A DNA stretch of 64,000 nucleotides from Lachnospiraceae bacterium (GCA_900767585.1 CAAFZP010000021.1:4804-68803), one strand, 5' to 3'; shown: positions 24,588-34,191, numbered from the stretch's first letter. Numbers and translations are program-made. Notes: generated by a model from the letters alone, not told the origin.

Positions 24588-25676
24588 ATGATTTCGAATC
24601 AGATACTGCAGGATACGGTAGCCGGTATCAAAGCAATTTCAAGAGTGGAATTGTGTGTGATGGATACGGAGGGAAAGATACTCGCAACGACGATGCGGGG
24701 GATGGAAGAGTACGAGGAAGAGGTCGTGAAATTCTCAGAATCGGCGGCAGACAGTCAGGTGATCCGTGGGTTTCAGTTTTTTAAGGTGTACGATGAGAAC
24801 GAACTGGAATATGTGATCCTGGCAAAGGGAGATGCTGAGGATGTCTATATGATTGGAAAGATGGCAACCTTCCAGATCCAGAATCTGCTTGTTGCGTACA
24901 AGGAACGTTTTGATAAAGATAACTTTATTAAGAATCTGCTTTTGGATAATCTGTTGCTGGTTGATATTTATAATCGTGCGAAGAAGCTCCATATCGAAAC
25001 AGACGTGAAACGGATTGTATTTATCATAGAGACAAAAACGGAAAAAGATACGAACGCATTAGAGACGGTACGGACGCTGTTTTCAAGTAAGACAAAGGAC
25101 TTCATCACGGCAGTGGACGAGAAGAATATCATCCTGGTCAAGGAAGTAAAACCAAGTGAGACTTACGAGGATATGCGCAAAACCGCGAAGGTGATCGTTG
25201 ATATGCTGAACACAGAGGCGATGTCTTCCGTGAATGTTGCGTATGGTACAATCGTGAATGAAATCAAGGAAGTGTCCCGTTCTTACAAAGAGGCAAAGCT
25301 AGCATTGGATGTAGGAAAGATCTTCTATAGTGACAGAAAGATTATTGCATATAGTAATCTGGGAATTGGACGATTGATTTATCAGCTTCCGATTCCGCTT
25401 TGCAAGATGTTTATCAAAGAGATTTTCGACGGGAAATCGCCGGATGATTTTGATGAGGAAACGTTGTCGACAATCAATAAGTTTTTTGAGAACAGTTTGA
25501 ATGTTTCAGAGACATCACGCCAACTGTACATTCACAGAAATACTTTGGTTTACCGACTTGACAAACTTCAGAAAAGCACAGGGCTTGACCTGCGGGTGTT
25601 TGAGGATGCGATTACGTTTAAGATTGCACTGATGGTTGTCAAGTATATGAAGTATATGGAGTCATTGGAATATTAG
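24588..25676 (+). CDS. CdaR/PucR-family transcriptional regulator
   Basis: 362 residues. The N-terminal half is a sensory region (CVMDTEGKILATT...), a GGDEF-like central fold is typical of the family, and the C-terminus is the PucR-type HTH (NVSETSRQLYIHRNTLVYRLDKLQKSTGLDLRVFEDA). Relatives respond to sugar acids, purines or amino acids. Its position right after the shared sugar ATPase and 37 bp before ftsE suggests it ties carbon supply to one of these neighbours; that is inference. GGGTGG before ATG. Confidence 0.85.
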   Translation: MISNQILQDTVAGIKAISRVELCVMDTEGKILATTMRGMEEYEEEVVKFSESAADSQVIRGFQFFKVYDENELEYVILAKGDAEDVYMIGKMATFQIQNLLVAYKERFDKDNFIKNLLLDNLLLVDIYNRAKKLHIETDVKRIVFIIETKTEKDTNALETVRTLFSSKTKDFITAVDEKNIILVKEVKPSETYEDMRKTAKVIVDMLNTEAMSSVNVAYGTIVNEIKEVSRSYKEAKLALDVGKIFYSDRKIIAYSNLGIGRLIYQLPIPLCKMFIKEIFDGKSPDDFDEETLSTINKFFENSLNVSETSRQLYIHRNTLVYRLDKLQKSTGLDLRVFEDAITFKIALMVVKYMKYMESLEY

Positions 25677-25713
25677 GGATTAGAATAGAAGAACAAACAA
25701 GGAGAGCATTTAA

Positions 25714-26403
25714 ATGTTAGAACTAGATCATGTGAAATTGCGGTATCCGGCGAGCAAGACGTATGCCCTGAAAGACGTGAGCTTGAAGATAGAAAAAGGT
25801 GAATTTGTTTTTATCGTAGGTTCTTCCGGCTCAGGAAAGACAACGTTGATTAAGTTGTTGCTCAAGGAGATGGAACCAACTTCAGGGAAAATCAAGGTCG
25901 CAGATACAGATTATAGCAAATTAAAACGAAAAAACATACCGAAGATTCGACGGAAGATTGGCGTTGTGTTCCAGAATTTCCGCCTGCTCAAAGATCGGAC
26001 CGTATATGAGAATGTTGCATTTGCGCAGCGGGTTATAGAGACACCGAGCCGGTATATCCGTCGTCAGGTGCCTGCGATGCTGACATTGGTTGGCCTTGCC
26101 GATAAATACAAGTCATTTCCGCGTCAGTTATCGGGTGGTGAGCAGCAGAGAGTTGCGCTTGCCCGTGCACTTGTGAACAAACCGGAGATTTTGCTTGCGG
26201 ATGAGCCGACCGGTAACCTGGATCCGAAGAATTCATGGGAAATCATGCGCCTTCTTGAGGATGTCAACAAGAAGGGGACGACCGTTGTAGTTGTCACGCA
26301 TAACAAAGAAATCGTCAACATGATGAAAAAACGTGTAATCACGTTGAAGCATGGCGAAATAATCAGTGATGAGCAAAAAGGTGGGTATATCGATGAGGAT
26401 TAG
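25714..26403 (+). CDS. ftsE: Cell-division ABC ATPase FtsE
   Basis: 229 residues, the family length. Walker A GSSGSGKTT, signature LSGGEQQRVALARA, Walker B ILLADEPTGNLDP, and the FtsE opening LELDHVKLRYPASKTYALKDVS. FtsE with FtsX activates peptidoglycan hydrolases across the membrane. ftsX overlaps its end by 11 bases and a coiled-coil M23 peptidase follows, giving the complete expected module. AGGAGAG site. Confidence 0.95.
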   Translation: MLELDHVKLRYPASKTYALKDVSLKIEKGEFVFIVGSSGSGKTTLIKLLLKEMEPTSGKIKVADTDYSKLKRKNIPKIRRKIGVVFQNFRLLKDRTVYENVAFAQRVIETPSRYIRRQVPAMLTLVGLADKYKSFPRQLSGGEQQRVALARALVNKPEILLADEPTGNLDPKNSWEIMRLLEDVNKKGTTVVVVTHNKEIVNMMKKRVITLKHGEIISDEQKGGYIDED

Positions 26404-27301
26404 TTCATTTATGTATAGTGTCAGGCAGGGCCTGAAAAGTATAAAAAGAAACCTTTTGTTCTCATTGGCATCGGTAGGAACAATTGTATCTTGTTTATTT
26501 TTACTTGGTATCTTTTATTGTGTGATTGTGAATTTCCGGGCAGCGATGACAGATATCGAGAACACGGTTACCATATCCGTATTCTTTGATGAGGGAATTA
26601 CGGATGAAAACATCACGATGATCGGACAGCAGATTCGTCTGCGAAGCGAAGTCAATACGCTGGATTACATCTCTGCAGACGAAGCGTGGAAGCAGTATGC
26701 GGAAGAAAAATTCGATGATCCGCAGGCTGCCATCGATGCTTTCCAGGGAGACAATCCTCTGAAAAATAGTGCATCTTACAAGATCACGTTGAAGGATTTA
26801 TCGAATCAGGCAGAGTTTGTACAGTACTTAAAAGGGCTTTCCGGTGTACGTAAAGTGTTAAGCTCGGAAGTTACAGCCGATGGTGTGGCAGCACTGAACA
26901 GTGTCGTTAGTTATGCATCCGTTGGAATCATTGTGATTCTGCTTTTAGTATCGGTATTCCTGATCAGTAATACAATCACTATCGGTATTACGGTCCGGAA
27001 AGAAGAAATCGGTATCATGAAACTGATTGGAGCTACAAACTTTTTCGTCAGAGCACCGTTTATTGTAGAAGGTATTGTGATCGGGCTTGTCGGTTCCCTG
27101 ATTCCGTTGGTGCTTGTGTATTATATGTATGACAACGTAATCCAGTATATTATTGGCCGGTTTTCAGTCGTTCAGAATCTGTTCGCGTTTGTACCGGTGA
27201 AAGATATCTTTGCTGTTTTGATTCCGCTGTCAGCAGGAATCGGAATTGGACTTGGTTTGATCGGAAGTATATTGACAACAAGAAAACATTTGAAAGTATA
27301 A
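26393..27301 (+). CDS. ftsX: Cell-division permease FtsX
   Basis: 302 residues; start ATG at 26393 (MRISSFMYSVRQGLKSIKRN) inside the end of ftsE, so translation is coupled. Four TM helices (about residues 22-45, then three after residue 170), with an extracellular loop between TM1 and TM2 carrying the ITDENITMIGQQIRLRSEVN and YISADEAW segments that in other species bind the hydrolase activator. The loop partner here is probably the M23 protein encoded next. Confidence 0.95.
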   Translation: MRISSFMYSVRQGLKSIKRNLLFSLASVGTIVSCLFLLGIFYCVIVNFRAAMTDIENTVTISVFFDEGITDENITMIGQQIRLRSEVNTLDYISADEAWKQYAEEKFDDPQAAIDAFQGDNPLKNSASYKITLKDLSNQAEFVQYLKGLSGVRKVLSSEVTADGVAALNSVVSYASVGIIVILLLVSVFLISNTITIGITVRKEEIGIMKLIGATNFFVRAPFIVEGIVIGLVGSLIPLVLVYYMYDNVIQYIIGRFSVVQNLFAFVPVKDIFAVLIPLSAGIGIGLGLIGSILTTRKHLKV

Positions 27302-27332
27302 GAAGAAAAGAATGAAACAAGGAGGAAATAGC

Positions 27333-28538
27333 ATGAAATGTAAAAAGCTGATCAAGGCGCTTCTTGCATTTGCGGTTGCGGGAAGCATGAGTATCACAGT
27401 CAATGCGACAAGCATCTCAGACCTCAAAGAGCAAAAAGATCAGAAGGAAAGCAAAAAGGCAGAAGCAGAAGCTGTGCTTGCACAGTTACAGACCGAGCAG
27501 AATTCTATCCTGGATACGATCAAAGAGCTCGATGACCAGGTTGCAGAGTATACAAGCCAGATTACAGAGCTCGAGGATAAACAGGCAAAACTGGAGTCGG
27601 ATATTGAAACAAAACAGACCGAGCTTACTGCAGCACAGGAAAAAGAACAACAGCAATATGCAGCGATGAAGGAACGTATCAAGTATTCCTATGAGAATGG
27701 TAATCCATCCTATCTGGATGTTTTGTTCTCGACATCAGATATATCGGATATTGTGAATCAGTCTGAATATGCAGATCAGATTTATTCGTATGACAAGAAC
27801 CTGTTTGACGATTTTGTTGCGACCAGACAGACAATCGCGGATACAAAGGCTGGATTAGAGAGTGATCTGAAGGAAGTTGAAAATGTAAAACTCGAAGTGG
27901 AAGACAACAAAGCTGCTGTCGAAGTTATGATCGAGGGCAAGCAGGTACAGGTTGCAAATTACGAGTCATCCATCGGCGATTATGAGTCGACAATTGCAGA
28001 ATTGCAAAAGGATATTGAGGCGACAGACCAGGCAATTGCAGCGGCAGAGGCTGCTTACCAGGCACAGCTTGCAGCACAGCAGGCCGCAGCATCCCAGGCG
28101 GGCAGTACAACAACGGCTCCATCCAATGTTACGGTCAATTATACGGGCGGCAGTTTGCAGTGGCCGGTATCAACCGGTGGTTCGATTTCATCTTATTTTG
28201 GACCAAGAAAGAGTCCTGGAGGAATTGGATCTACGTATCATAGAGGATTAGATATTGCATGTCCGACAGGAACACCGATTGTAGCATGCGAGGCTGGAAC
28301 GGTGATTGCGGCATCTTATTCAAGTTCGATGGGCAATTATGTAACAATTGCACATAGTTCTAGTATGTCAACAACTTATATGCATAATTCAAGTCTCTGT
28401 GTCAGTGTCGGTCAGTCGGTTTCGAGAGGCGAAGTGATTGCGCTTGCCGGCTCAACCGGAAATTCAACCGGTCCGCATTGCCATATTGCGGTAAGAGTAA
28501 ATGGAAGTTATGTAGATCCGTTACCTTATTTGAAATAA
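27333..28538 (+). CDS. Secreted coiled-coil M23 metallopeptidase (EnvC/PcsB-like)
   Basis: 401 residues; start at 27333 (MKCKKLIKALL) eight bases after AGGAGG. Signal peptide to about residue 25, then two long Glu/Gln/Lys coiled-coil stretches (about 30-115 and 165-245), an Ala/Gln linker and a C-terminal M23 (LytM) domain. That domain has GRGLDIA-like GLDIACPTGTPI, the region YMHNSSLCVSVGQSVSRGEVI and the HCHIAVRVNG His-x-His. The zinc ligands therefore look complete. Coiled-coil plus M23 behind ftsEX is the classic FtsX-controlled cell-separation hydrolase. Confidence 0.9.
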   Translation: MKCKKLIKALLAFAVAGSMSITVNATSISDLKEQKDQKESKKAEAEAVLAQLQTEQNSILDTIKELDDQVAEYTSQITELEDKQAKLESDIETKQTELTAAQEKEQQQYAAMKERIKYSYENGNPSYLDVLFSTSDISDIVNQSEYADQIYSYDKNLFDDFVATRQTIADTKAGLESDLKEVENVKLEVEDNKAAVEVMIEGKQVQVANYESSIGDYESTIAELQKDIEATDQAIAAAEAAYQAQLAAQQAAASQAGSTTTAPSNVTVNYTGGSLQWPVSTGGSISSYFGPRKSPGGIGSTYHRGLDIACPTGTPIVACEAGTVIAASYSSSMGNYVTIAHSSSMSTTYMHNSSLCVSVGQSVSRGEVIALAGSTGNSTGPHCHIAVRVNGSYVDPLPYLK

Positions 28539-28573
28539 AATCGGACATGGGCAAAAGGAGAGTAAAATTTACT

Positions 28574-29839
28574 GTGAAGAAAACAATGAAGAAACTATGG
28601 ACGCTGGGATTGGTTGCAGCTTTATCGGTTGTATGTGTTGGCTGTGAAAACCAGACCGAGTCAAAGAGAAATACGAGAGAATCGATTGATGTACAGACGG
28701 ATACGGATGCGACGCGGTCAGATACTTCTGAGCCGGTTGTTGCATCAGACATCTGGAAGGACAAGTCGGTCGAAAAAAAGGTTGCAGAAATCAATGCATT
28801 GATTGACAAATATTATTATTTTGATGTGGACCGTGATAAGCAGGAAGAAGCTTTGTACGATGGAATCATGGAAGGTCTCGATGATCCGTACTCGGTTTAC
28901 TATACAAAGGAAGAATATGCGGATCTGCAGGAGGATACTTCCGGCGAATATGTAGGTATCGGTGCAGTTGTGACGATGAATTCCGATATGCGTGTCGAGA
29001 TTGTGCGTCCGATCAAGAACAGCCCGGCAGAAGAAGCAGGACTGAAAGCAGGAGATGTCTTAGTCCAGGTGGATGATACAGCGATTACCGATCAGGAACT
29101 TTCGGTTGTTGTAGATATGATCCGTGGCAAAGAAGGTACGAAAGCACATCTGAAGATTTACCGGGAAGGTGAACCGGATTATCTGGAGTTTGATGTAGAA
29201 CGCCGGAAAGTTGAGAATTACACTGTCGAAGATGAGATGCTTGATGACAAGGTTGGATATATTGCAGTCACACAGTTTAATGACAATACTGCAAAGGAAT
29301 TTGAGGATGCAATCAATGAACTCCAGGAAAAAGGTGCAAAGGGGGCCATCATTGATCTGCGTGATAACCCGGGTGGACTTCTGACAGCCGTTGTTGATAT
29401 GTGTGATTACATCATGGATGACGGTGTGATTGTATCTACGAAGGACCGTGATGGAAATGTGATTGGAGAGTACAAGGATACCGGAAAACATAGTGTGGAT
29501 ATTCCACTGGTTGTACTTGTAAATGGCAACAGTGCCAGCGCATCCGAGATTTTCTCCGGAGCCGTGCAGGATTCCGGCAAGGCAAAGCTGGTTGGTACCA
29601 CAACATTTGGAAAAGGCATCGTGCAGTCGGTCATTCCACTTGATGATGGAACCGCTGTGAAGCTTACAATTGCAAAGTATTTCACACCGAAGGGACACGA
29701 TATCCACAAGAAGGGTATCACACCGGATTATGTTGTGGAACTTCCGGATGGCAAGACATCCGCAGTCAATATCGACCGCGCAGATGACACACAGTTACAA
29801 AAAGCGCAGGAAGTTATTGCAGAGATGCTGAATAATTAG
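28574..29839 (+). CDS. S41 C-terminal processing peptidase, lipoprotein
   Basis: 421 residues from a GTG at 28574 (GGAG 13 bases upstream; ATG 28586 is the alternative). The lipobox VCVGC gives a lipid-anchored exported protein. It then has a PDZ domain (YVGIGAVVTMN...GLKAGDVLVQVDD) and the S41 peptidase with Ser in NGNSASASEIFSGA and Lys in TTFGKGIVQ. CtpA/CtpB proteases cut C-termini of exported proteins, including sporulation and cell-wall factors. Placement after ftsEX and the M23 enzyme suggests control of that hydrolase or its regulators. A weak terminator follows. Confidence 0.92.
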   Translation: MKKTMKKLWTLGLVAALSVVCVGCENQTESKRNTRESIDVQTDTDATRSDTSEPVVASDIWKDKSVEKKVAEINALIDKYYYFDVDRDKQEEALYDGIMEGLDDPYSVYYTKEEYADLQEDTSGEYVGIGAVVTMNSDMRVEIVRPIKNSPAEEAGLKAGDVLVQVDDTAITDQELSVVVDMIRGKEGTKAHLKIYREGEPDYLEFDVERRKVENYTVEDEMLDDKVGYIAVTQFNDNTAKEFEDAINELQEKGAKGAIIDLRDNPGGLLTAVVDMCDYIMDDGVIVSTKDRDGNVIGEYKDTGKHSVDIPLVVLVNGNSASASEIFSGAVQDSGKAKLVGTTTFGKGIVQSVIPLDDGTAVKLTIAKYFTPKGHDIHKKGITPDYVVELPDGKTSAVNIDRADDTQLQKAQEVIAEMLNN

Positions 29840-29842
29840 TAT

Positions 29843-29890
29843 AATAAGCAGGGGTTTTATCAGAAGATAGGACTCTTGCTTATTTTCTTA
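29843..29890 (+). terminator. Probable terminator after the S41 protease
   Basis: ATAAGCA (29844-29850) pairs with TGCTTAT (29877-29883), extended inside by partial pairing, then TTTTCTTA. Confidence 0.5.
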
Positions 29891-29953
29891 TAAAATATAA
29901 TAAGAGGATGAGTAATTATATACAATCGTGGTTACAACACATGATATAATGAA

Positions 29954-29998
29954 GCACGCTGATGCGTGCGCAAGTCATCACGTTATTGCATGGTGGCA
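29954..29998 (+). repeat. Double-hairpin interspersed repeat
   Basis: GCACGC-TGAT-GCGTGC followed by GTCATCACGTTATTGCATGG-type second stem. Near-identical to 53154 and 55481. It stands just before guaA and could fold in its leader. Confidence 0.65.
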
Positions 29999-30034
29999 AG
30001 AAATACAATAAATCAGAGAAGAAGGGAGAAGCAC

Positions 30035-31576
30035 ATGAATAAGGAAATGATTATCGTGCTTGATTTTGGTGGTCAGTACAACCAGCTCATTGCACGTCGT
30101 GTCCGTGAATGTAATGTGTATGCAGAGGTACATCCGTACACCTTGTCACTTGACAAGATTAAGGAAATGAATCCAAAGGGAATCATTTTCACGGGTGGTC
30201 CGAATAGTGTGTATGGCGACGAGTCGCCACGCTATCAGAAAGAAATATTTGAATTGGGAATTCCGATTCTTGGAATCTGCTATGGATCGCAGTTGATGGC
30301 GTATATGCTTGGAGGTACAGTGGAAACTGCACCGGTTAGCGAGTATGGAAGAACAGAAGTGGAAGTGAATCCTGGCAGTGCTATCTTCCAGGGCGTGAAA
30401 GAACAGACAATCTGCTGGATGAGCCACACGGATTATATCTCAAAGGCACCGGAAGGATTCAAGGTTGTTGCGAAGACACCGGTCTGCCCGGTAGCAGCAA
30501 TGGAGTGCCCGGAGCGTAAGCTGTATGCGACACAGTTCCATCCGGAGGTTATGCATACTGAGGAAGGACAGAAGATGCTGTCAAACTTCGTGTATAACGT
30601 ATGTGGATGCTCCGGCGACTGGAAGATGGATTCGTTCGTAGAGACAACGATCCGTGAAATTCGTGAGAAGGTTGGAGACGGTAAGGTATTGTGTGCCCTG
30701 TCCGGCGGTGTGGATTCCTCCGTAGCAGCCGTTCTTCTCTCGAAAGCAGTAGGAAAGCAGCTTACCTGTGTATTCGTTGACCACGGCTTACTTCGTAAAA
30801 ACGAGGGCGATGAGGTCGAGGCAGTGTTTGGCCCGGATGGCCCATACGAGCTGAATTTCATCCGTGTCAATGCACAGGAGCGTTATTATAAGAAATTAGC
30901 CGGCGTTACAGAGCCGGAAGCAAAGCGTAAGATCATCGGCGAGGAGTTCATTCGTGTATTCGAGGAAGAAGCGAAGAAGATTGGCGCGGTTGACTTCTTA
31001 GTACAGGGAACCATCTACCCGGACGTAATCGAGTCCGGACTTGGAAAGTCCGCAGTGATCAAGAGTCACCACAATGTAGGTGGTCTTCCGGACCATGTTG
31101 ATTTCAAGGAAATCATCGAGCCACTCCGCCTGCTCTTCAAGGATGAAGTAAGAAAAGCCGGATTGGAGCTTGGCATCCCGGAATATCTCGTATACCGTCA
31201 GCCATTCCCGGGACCGGGACTTGGTATCCGTATCATCGGTGAAGTAACCGCAGACAAGGTTCGTATCGTACAGGATGCAGATTACATCTACCGCGAGGAG
31301 ATCGCCAAGGCAGGACTTGCCAAGAACCTTGGACAGTATTTCGCAGCACTGACCAACATGCGTAGTGTCGGTGTTATGGGCGATGAGCGTACCTACGACT
31401 ACGCGATTGCACTCCGTGCAGTCAACACCAGCGACTTCATGACCGCCGACTGCTCCGAGATTCCATTCGAGGTATTGCAGAAGGTTATGACACGAATCAT
31501 AAATGAAGTAAAGGGCGTAAACCGTGTAATGTATGATCTGACGAGTAAACCACCTGGAACGATTGAGTTTGAGTAG
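30035..31576 (+). CDS. guaA: GMP synthase (glutamine-hydrolysing)
   Basis: 513 residues; start at 30035 ([16 protein letters not shown]) with AAGGGAGAAG upstream. It converts XMP, ATP and glutamine to GMP. The class I glutaminase domain has Cys in [10 protein letters not shown] and His-Glu in FHPEVMH. The ATP-pyrophosphatase P-loop is SGGVDSSV, and the C-terminal dimerisation domain ends KPPGTIEFE as in all GuaA. No purine riboswitch is evident in the leader, only a double-hairpin repeat. A terminator follows. Confidence 0.97.
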   Translation: MNKEMIIVLDFGGQYNQLIARRVRECNVYAEVHPYTLSLDKIKEMNPKGIIFTGGPNSVYGDESPRYQKEIFELGIPILGICYGSQLMAYMLGGTVETAPVSEYGRTEVEVNPGSAIFQGVKEQTICWMSHTDYISKAPEGFKVVAKTPVCPVAAMECPERKLYATQFHPEVMHTEEGQKMLSNFVYNVCGCSGDWKMDSFVETTIREIREKVGDGKVLCALSGGVDSSVAAVLLSKAVGKQLTCVFVDHGLLRKNEGDEVEAVFGPDGPYELNFIRVNAQERYYKKLAGVTEPEAKRKIIGEEFIRVFEEEAKKIGAVDFLVQGTIYPDVIESGLGKSAVIKSHHNVGGLPDHVDFKEIIEPLRLLFKDEVRKAGLELGIPEYLVYRQPFPGPGLGIRIIGEVTADKVRIVQDADYIYREEIAKAGLAKNLGQYFAALTNMRSVGVMGDERTYDYAIALRAVNTSDFMTADCSEIPFEVLQKVMTRIINEVKGVNRVMYDLTSKPPGTIEFE

Positions 31577-31608
31577 GAAATGGACTGAGAGCAGTCATAA
31601 AATAGGAA

Positions 31609-31650
31609 AGTGCCAACGACAAGCTTGCTTGTCTGTTGGTGCTTTTTCTA
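31609..31650 (+). terminator. Terminator after guaA
   Basis: GTGCCAACGACAAGC pairs with GCTTGTCTGTTGGTGC, then TTTTTCTATTTT. Confidence 0.88.
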
Positions 31651-31652
31651 TT

Positions 31653-31999
31653 TTATGGCTATTTGAAGGCATGACACTCGGCTTACCGACAAGCGGTAGC
31701 GCAGGCGGTAAGCTGAGGGGCATGGCTGCTCTCAGGACTGATCAGCCGGATGCTGTATTTACTAATGGAAGTACTTGGCGACAACATACAGCGAGATGAA
31801 GCGAAGCGGAATCGAGCTGAGGAGGGTAGCAAATAGGCGGTAGCATAGGAGGTAAGATGAGGAGGATAAGGATTAGTAAATAATATGGGACAGACCTAAT
31901 GTAAAATTATTTATGTAAAAACAAAAAAAATATTTACAAAAACAAAAGAGCGTGATAATATAACAGATATAAGAGATAGACAATCGGAGAGCGGTTAAA
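31653..31999. other. Non-coding junction into an AT-rich island
   Basis: About 200 bases of GC-balanced, purine-rich sequence with GGTAAGC/GCTTACC and GGTAGC words but no credible ORF. It then changes abruptly near 31870 to very AT-rich DNA leading into the regulator gene. The left edge of the accessory island is probably near 31870. No attachment-site repeat was recognised. Confidence 0.4.
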
Positions 32000-33115
32000 A
32001 TGGATTTATTTGATTTACGAGAAAATCTAGGTGCAAAAATTGCGACCATAATGGAAGAGAAAAAAATAACAAAGGTAGAGTTATGCAGAAAAACTGGAAT
32101 ATCTAGGCCAACACTTGACAAAATGCTTTCTGGCAAGATCACAAATAAAACGAATTACGATAAGCATTTACAAAAAATTATGAAAGAACTCAAAGTGACG
32201 ACAGAGTTTCTTGTGGGCAATATTGAAAAAAATAGAACAAGAACTATTCGACAGCTTATGAGTCGATCAATAGATGAAATATCAAAAGCAACAGAAATAT
32301 CAGTTGAACGATTAAAATCTATTGAATGCGGCGGAAAAGCATCGATAAAAGAATGGCGGGATATTGCAGTGGTGCTAGGCACAGGTGTTAATATATTGAA
32401 AAATAAAAATTTTTTTTCATCTCAAATTTCTGAGATGAGTTTACTGATAGAAAAAAAGGGAGAAGATAATAATAATGGTAGAATAAGCGGTTTTTGGGGA
32501 CATGTAGGAATATTACCAGTTAATGCTCCAAAATACAAATGGTATCCAATTACTTTAGATACTGTAAAATTTATTCAACAAGATATGAATAATCAGTGCA
32601 TGGTTATTCCTTGTATGGATAATAAGGTATTATATTTAAATACAGACAATATAAACAGAATTGTATTATTAGATGAAGCTTGTTCTCCACCAGTTGATTT
32701 AGATTGGTCCTTTAAGGAAGGAGAAGGAGAAATCCCTTTGGTAGTATATGAATCGTTGGAGGATTATAGTATGGGGGAAATGCAAGATATGTCCCCACGA
32801 TTTATAGATTATATTCATGCTATTATTGAGGATAACAAGTGGGATGATGATTCTGTGGACAGTATAATAAATGGAATAACCATATATTATACGGATGGAA
32901 GAGTAGAATGCGATGAAATCGTATTTGATGAGTATGAAAATGTATCTGAGTTAGTTGCGGATACGTATGAGTATAGCGATTATATTACTCAAGATGAAAT
33001 GATTTATTTCACTGGATATGATGAGAGGAAAAATAATATACGATTAAAAAATGTTGCGATGATAGAACTTCCTTTGATCAAAACAGAAAATGCGATATGT
33101 AAAGAGTGCTGTTAG
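32000..33115 (+). CDS. Double-HTH XRE-type regulator in defence island
   Basis: 371 residues. The N-terminal HTH (LGAKIATIMEEKKITKVELCRKTGISRPTLDKML) is followed by a second HTH-like segment (RQLMSRSIDEISKATEISVERLKSIECGG, about residues 88-118). A long acidic, Asp/Glu/Tyr-rich C-terminal domain that I do not recognise follows. Base composition is clearly more AT-rich than chromosomal neighbours, as in the next gene, so both were probably acquired. It may regulate the Abi gene or act as a phage-sensing regulator. No ribosome site of quality is visible (GGAGAG 12 bases upstream). Confidence 0.7.
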   Translation: MDLFDLRENLGAKIATIMEEKKITKVELCRKTGISRPTLDKMLSGKITNKTNYDKHLQKIMKELKVTTEFLVGNIEKNRTRTIRQLMSRSIDEISKATEISVERLKSIECGGKASIKEWRDIAVVLGTGVNILKNKNFFSSQISEMSLLIEKKGEDNNNGRISGFWGHVGILPVNAPKYKWYPITLDTVKFIQQDMNNQCMVIPCMDNKVLYLNTDNINRIVLLDEACSPPVDLDWSFKEGEGEIPLVVYESLEDYSMGEMQDMSPRFIDYIHAIIEDNKWDDDSVDSIINGITIYYTDGRVECDEIVFDEYENVSELVADTYEYSDYITQDEMIYFTGYDERKNNIRLKNVAMIELPLIKTENAICKECC

Positions 33116-33141
33116 TGATTTTGTAAAAATGTAAACTTTAG

Positions 33142-33170
33142 TTGATTTTTTCTTTGGATTTGCATATAAT
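33142..33170 (+). promoter_or_regulatory. Consensus promoter upstream of the Abi RNA and gene
   Basis: TTGATT (33142-33147), 17 bases, TATAAT (33165-33170). It is independent of the regulator gene, which ends 27 bases earlier. Confidence 0.75.
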
Positions 33171-33176
33171 ATCATT

Positions 33177-33235
33177 AACAGAACCCAACACGCCTCTCAA
33201 CGATGCGGACCACGTTGGGTCTTTTAATTTTTCGG
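33177..33235 (+). ncRNA. Short hairpin RNA upstream of the AbiF-like gene
   Basis: From the predicted start near 33177, ACCCAAC (33183-33189) pairs with GTTGGGT (33214-33220) around an inner CGC/GCG stem, followed by CTTTTAATTTTT. It looks like a self-terminating RNA of about 55 nt that can also read through into the Abi gene. Abi_2/AbiF genes are known to carry a conserved small upstream RNA (the abiF RNA motif), thought to be the antitoxin partner. Assignment to that motif is by position and shape, not by a model search. Confidence 0.55.
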
Positions 33236-33246
33236 GAGAAAATTGT

Positions 33247-34122
33247 ATGGGAGAATTAAAAAAACATCAATCTTCTATGACAATTGAACAACAGATTGAA
33301 AACCTAAAAAATCTTGGTTTAGCCATTGATGATGAGGATTATGCAAAAAGTATATTAAATGATATCTCATATTTTAGATTAATAAAAGCGTACAGTTTAA
33401 ATCTAAAAATTAAAAATGGCAATTATAATAGCGGGACAACATTTAGAGAAATTGTTGATTTGTATTTATTTAATTCAAATTTCAGGCAAATAATATTTCC
33501 GGAGATAGAAAAAATAGAGATTAATGTGCGCTGTAGAGTGGCTAATTATTTTGCTGGGAAATATGGCGTTATAGGGTATTTAAATGCAGAAAATTTTACG
33601 AAAGAATCATATCATATTGAATTCCTGGAGGATATCAAAGAAGAAATTAGGAGAAATTCAAAGGCTCCATTCGTGAAAAATTTTAGAGAAAATTATGAAG
33701 ATGGAGAATTACCTATTTATGCATTGGTAGAGGTATTTAGTTTTGGCACATTATCAAAGTTTTATAAAAACATGCATAATGTGGACAAAAAGGCTATTGC
33801 ACAGACTTTTGGAGTCGGTTATACATATATTGAAAGCTGGTTAGAAAGTATTTCATATGTAAGAAATATATGTGCGCATTATGGTAGGTTATATAATGCA
33901 AAGTTATCAAAAACTCCTATGTTATATAAAGAGTATACTCAGGCGGGTATAGCGAATAATAGAATATTTGGTGTATTATTATGTATGAAACATTTGTTGA
34001 AAAAAGATATTCATTGGAATCAGTTTGTAGATAATATTGATTTGTTGTTTGACAAATATAGAAGTGTTCGTATAAGTACAATGGGGTTCCCTGATGATTG
34101 GAAAGAATTGTTACAAAGATGA
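33247..34122 (+). CDS. Abi_2/AbiF-family HEPN abortive-infection protein
   Basis: 291 residues; start at 33247 (MGELKKHQSSMTIEQQIENLKNLGL) with GGGAG eight bases upstream. The N-terminal QIExLKxxGLxIxDxxxAxxILxxISYFRL is the AbiD/AbiF opening. The C-terminal half has the HEPN RNase motif R-x4-H in SYVRNICAHYGRLYN. These proteins act as infection-triggered RNases that stop growth. The catalytic motif is complete. The very AT-rich coding sequence points to horizontal acquisition. The hairpin RNA and promoter directly in front suggest an RNA-antitoxin arrangement. A strong terminator follows. Confidence 0.88.
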   Translation: MGELKKHQSSMTIEQQIENLKNLGLAIDDEDYAKSILNDISYFRLIKAYSLNLKIKNGNYNSGTTFREIVDLYLFNSNFRQIIFPEIEKIEINVRCRVANYFAGKYGVIGYLNAENFTKESYHIEFLEDIKEEIRRNSKAPFVKNFRENYEDGELPIYALVEVFSFGTLSKFYKNMHNVDKKAIAQTFGVGYTYIESWLESISYVRNICAHYGRLYNAKLSKTPMLYKEYTQAGIANNRIFGVLLCMKHLLKKDIHWNQFVDNIDLLFDKYRSVRISTMGFPDDWKELLQR

Positions 34123-34191
34123 AATAATACGAAAGAAAGCTCAAAATGTATGAAAGAATAGCGATTGTTGTAACGCTTTATTTATATTGAG

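Noticed and set aside
29843..30034. Purine riboswitch before guaA
   Set aside because: No three-way junction with the conserved loop-loop bases; the leader contains only the terminator of the previous gene and a double-hairpin repeat.
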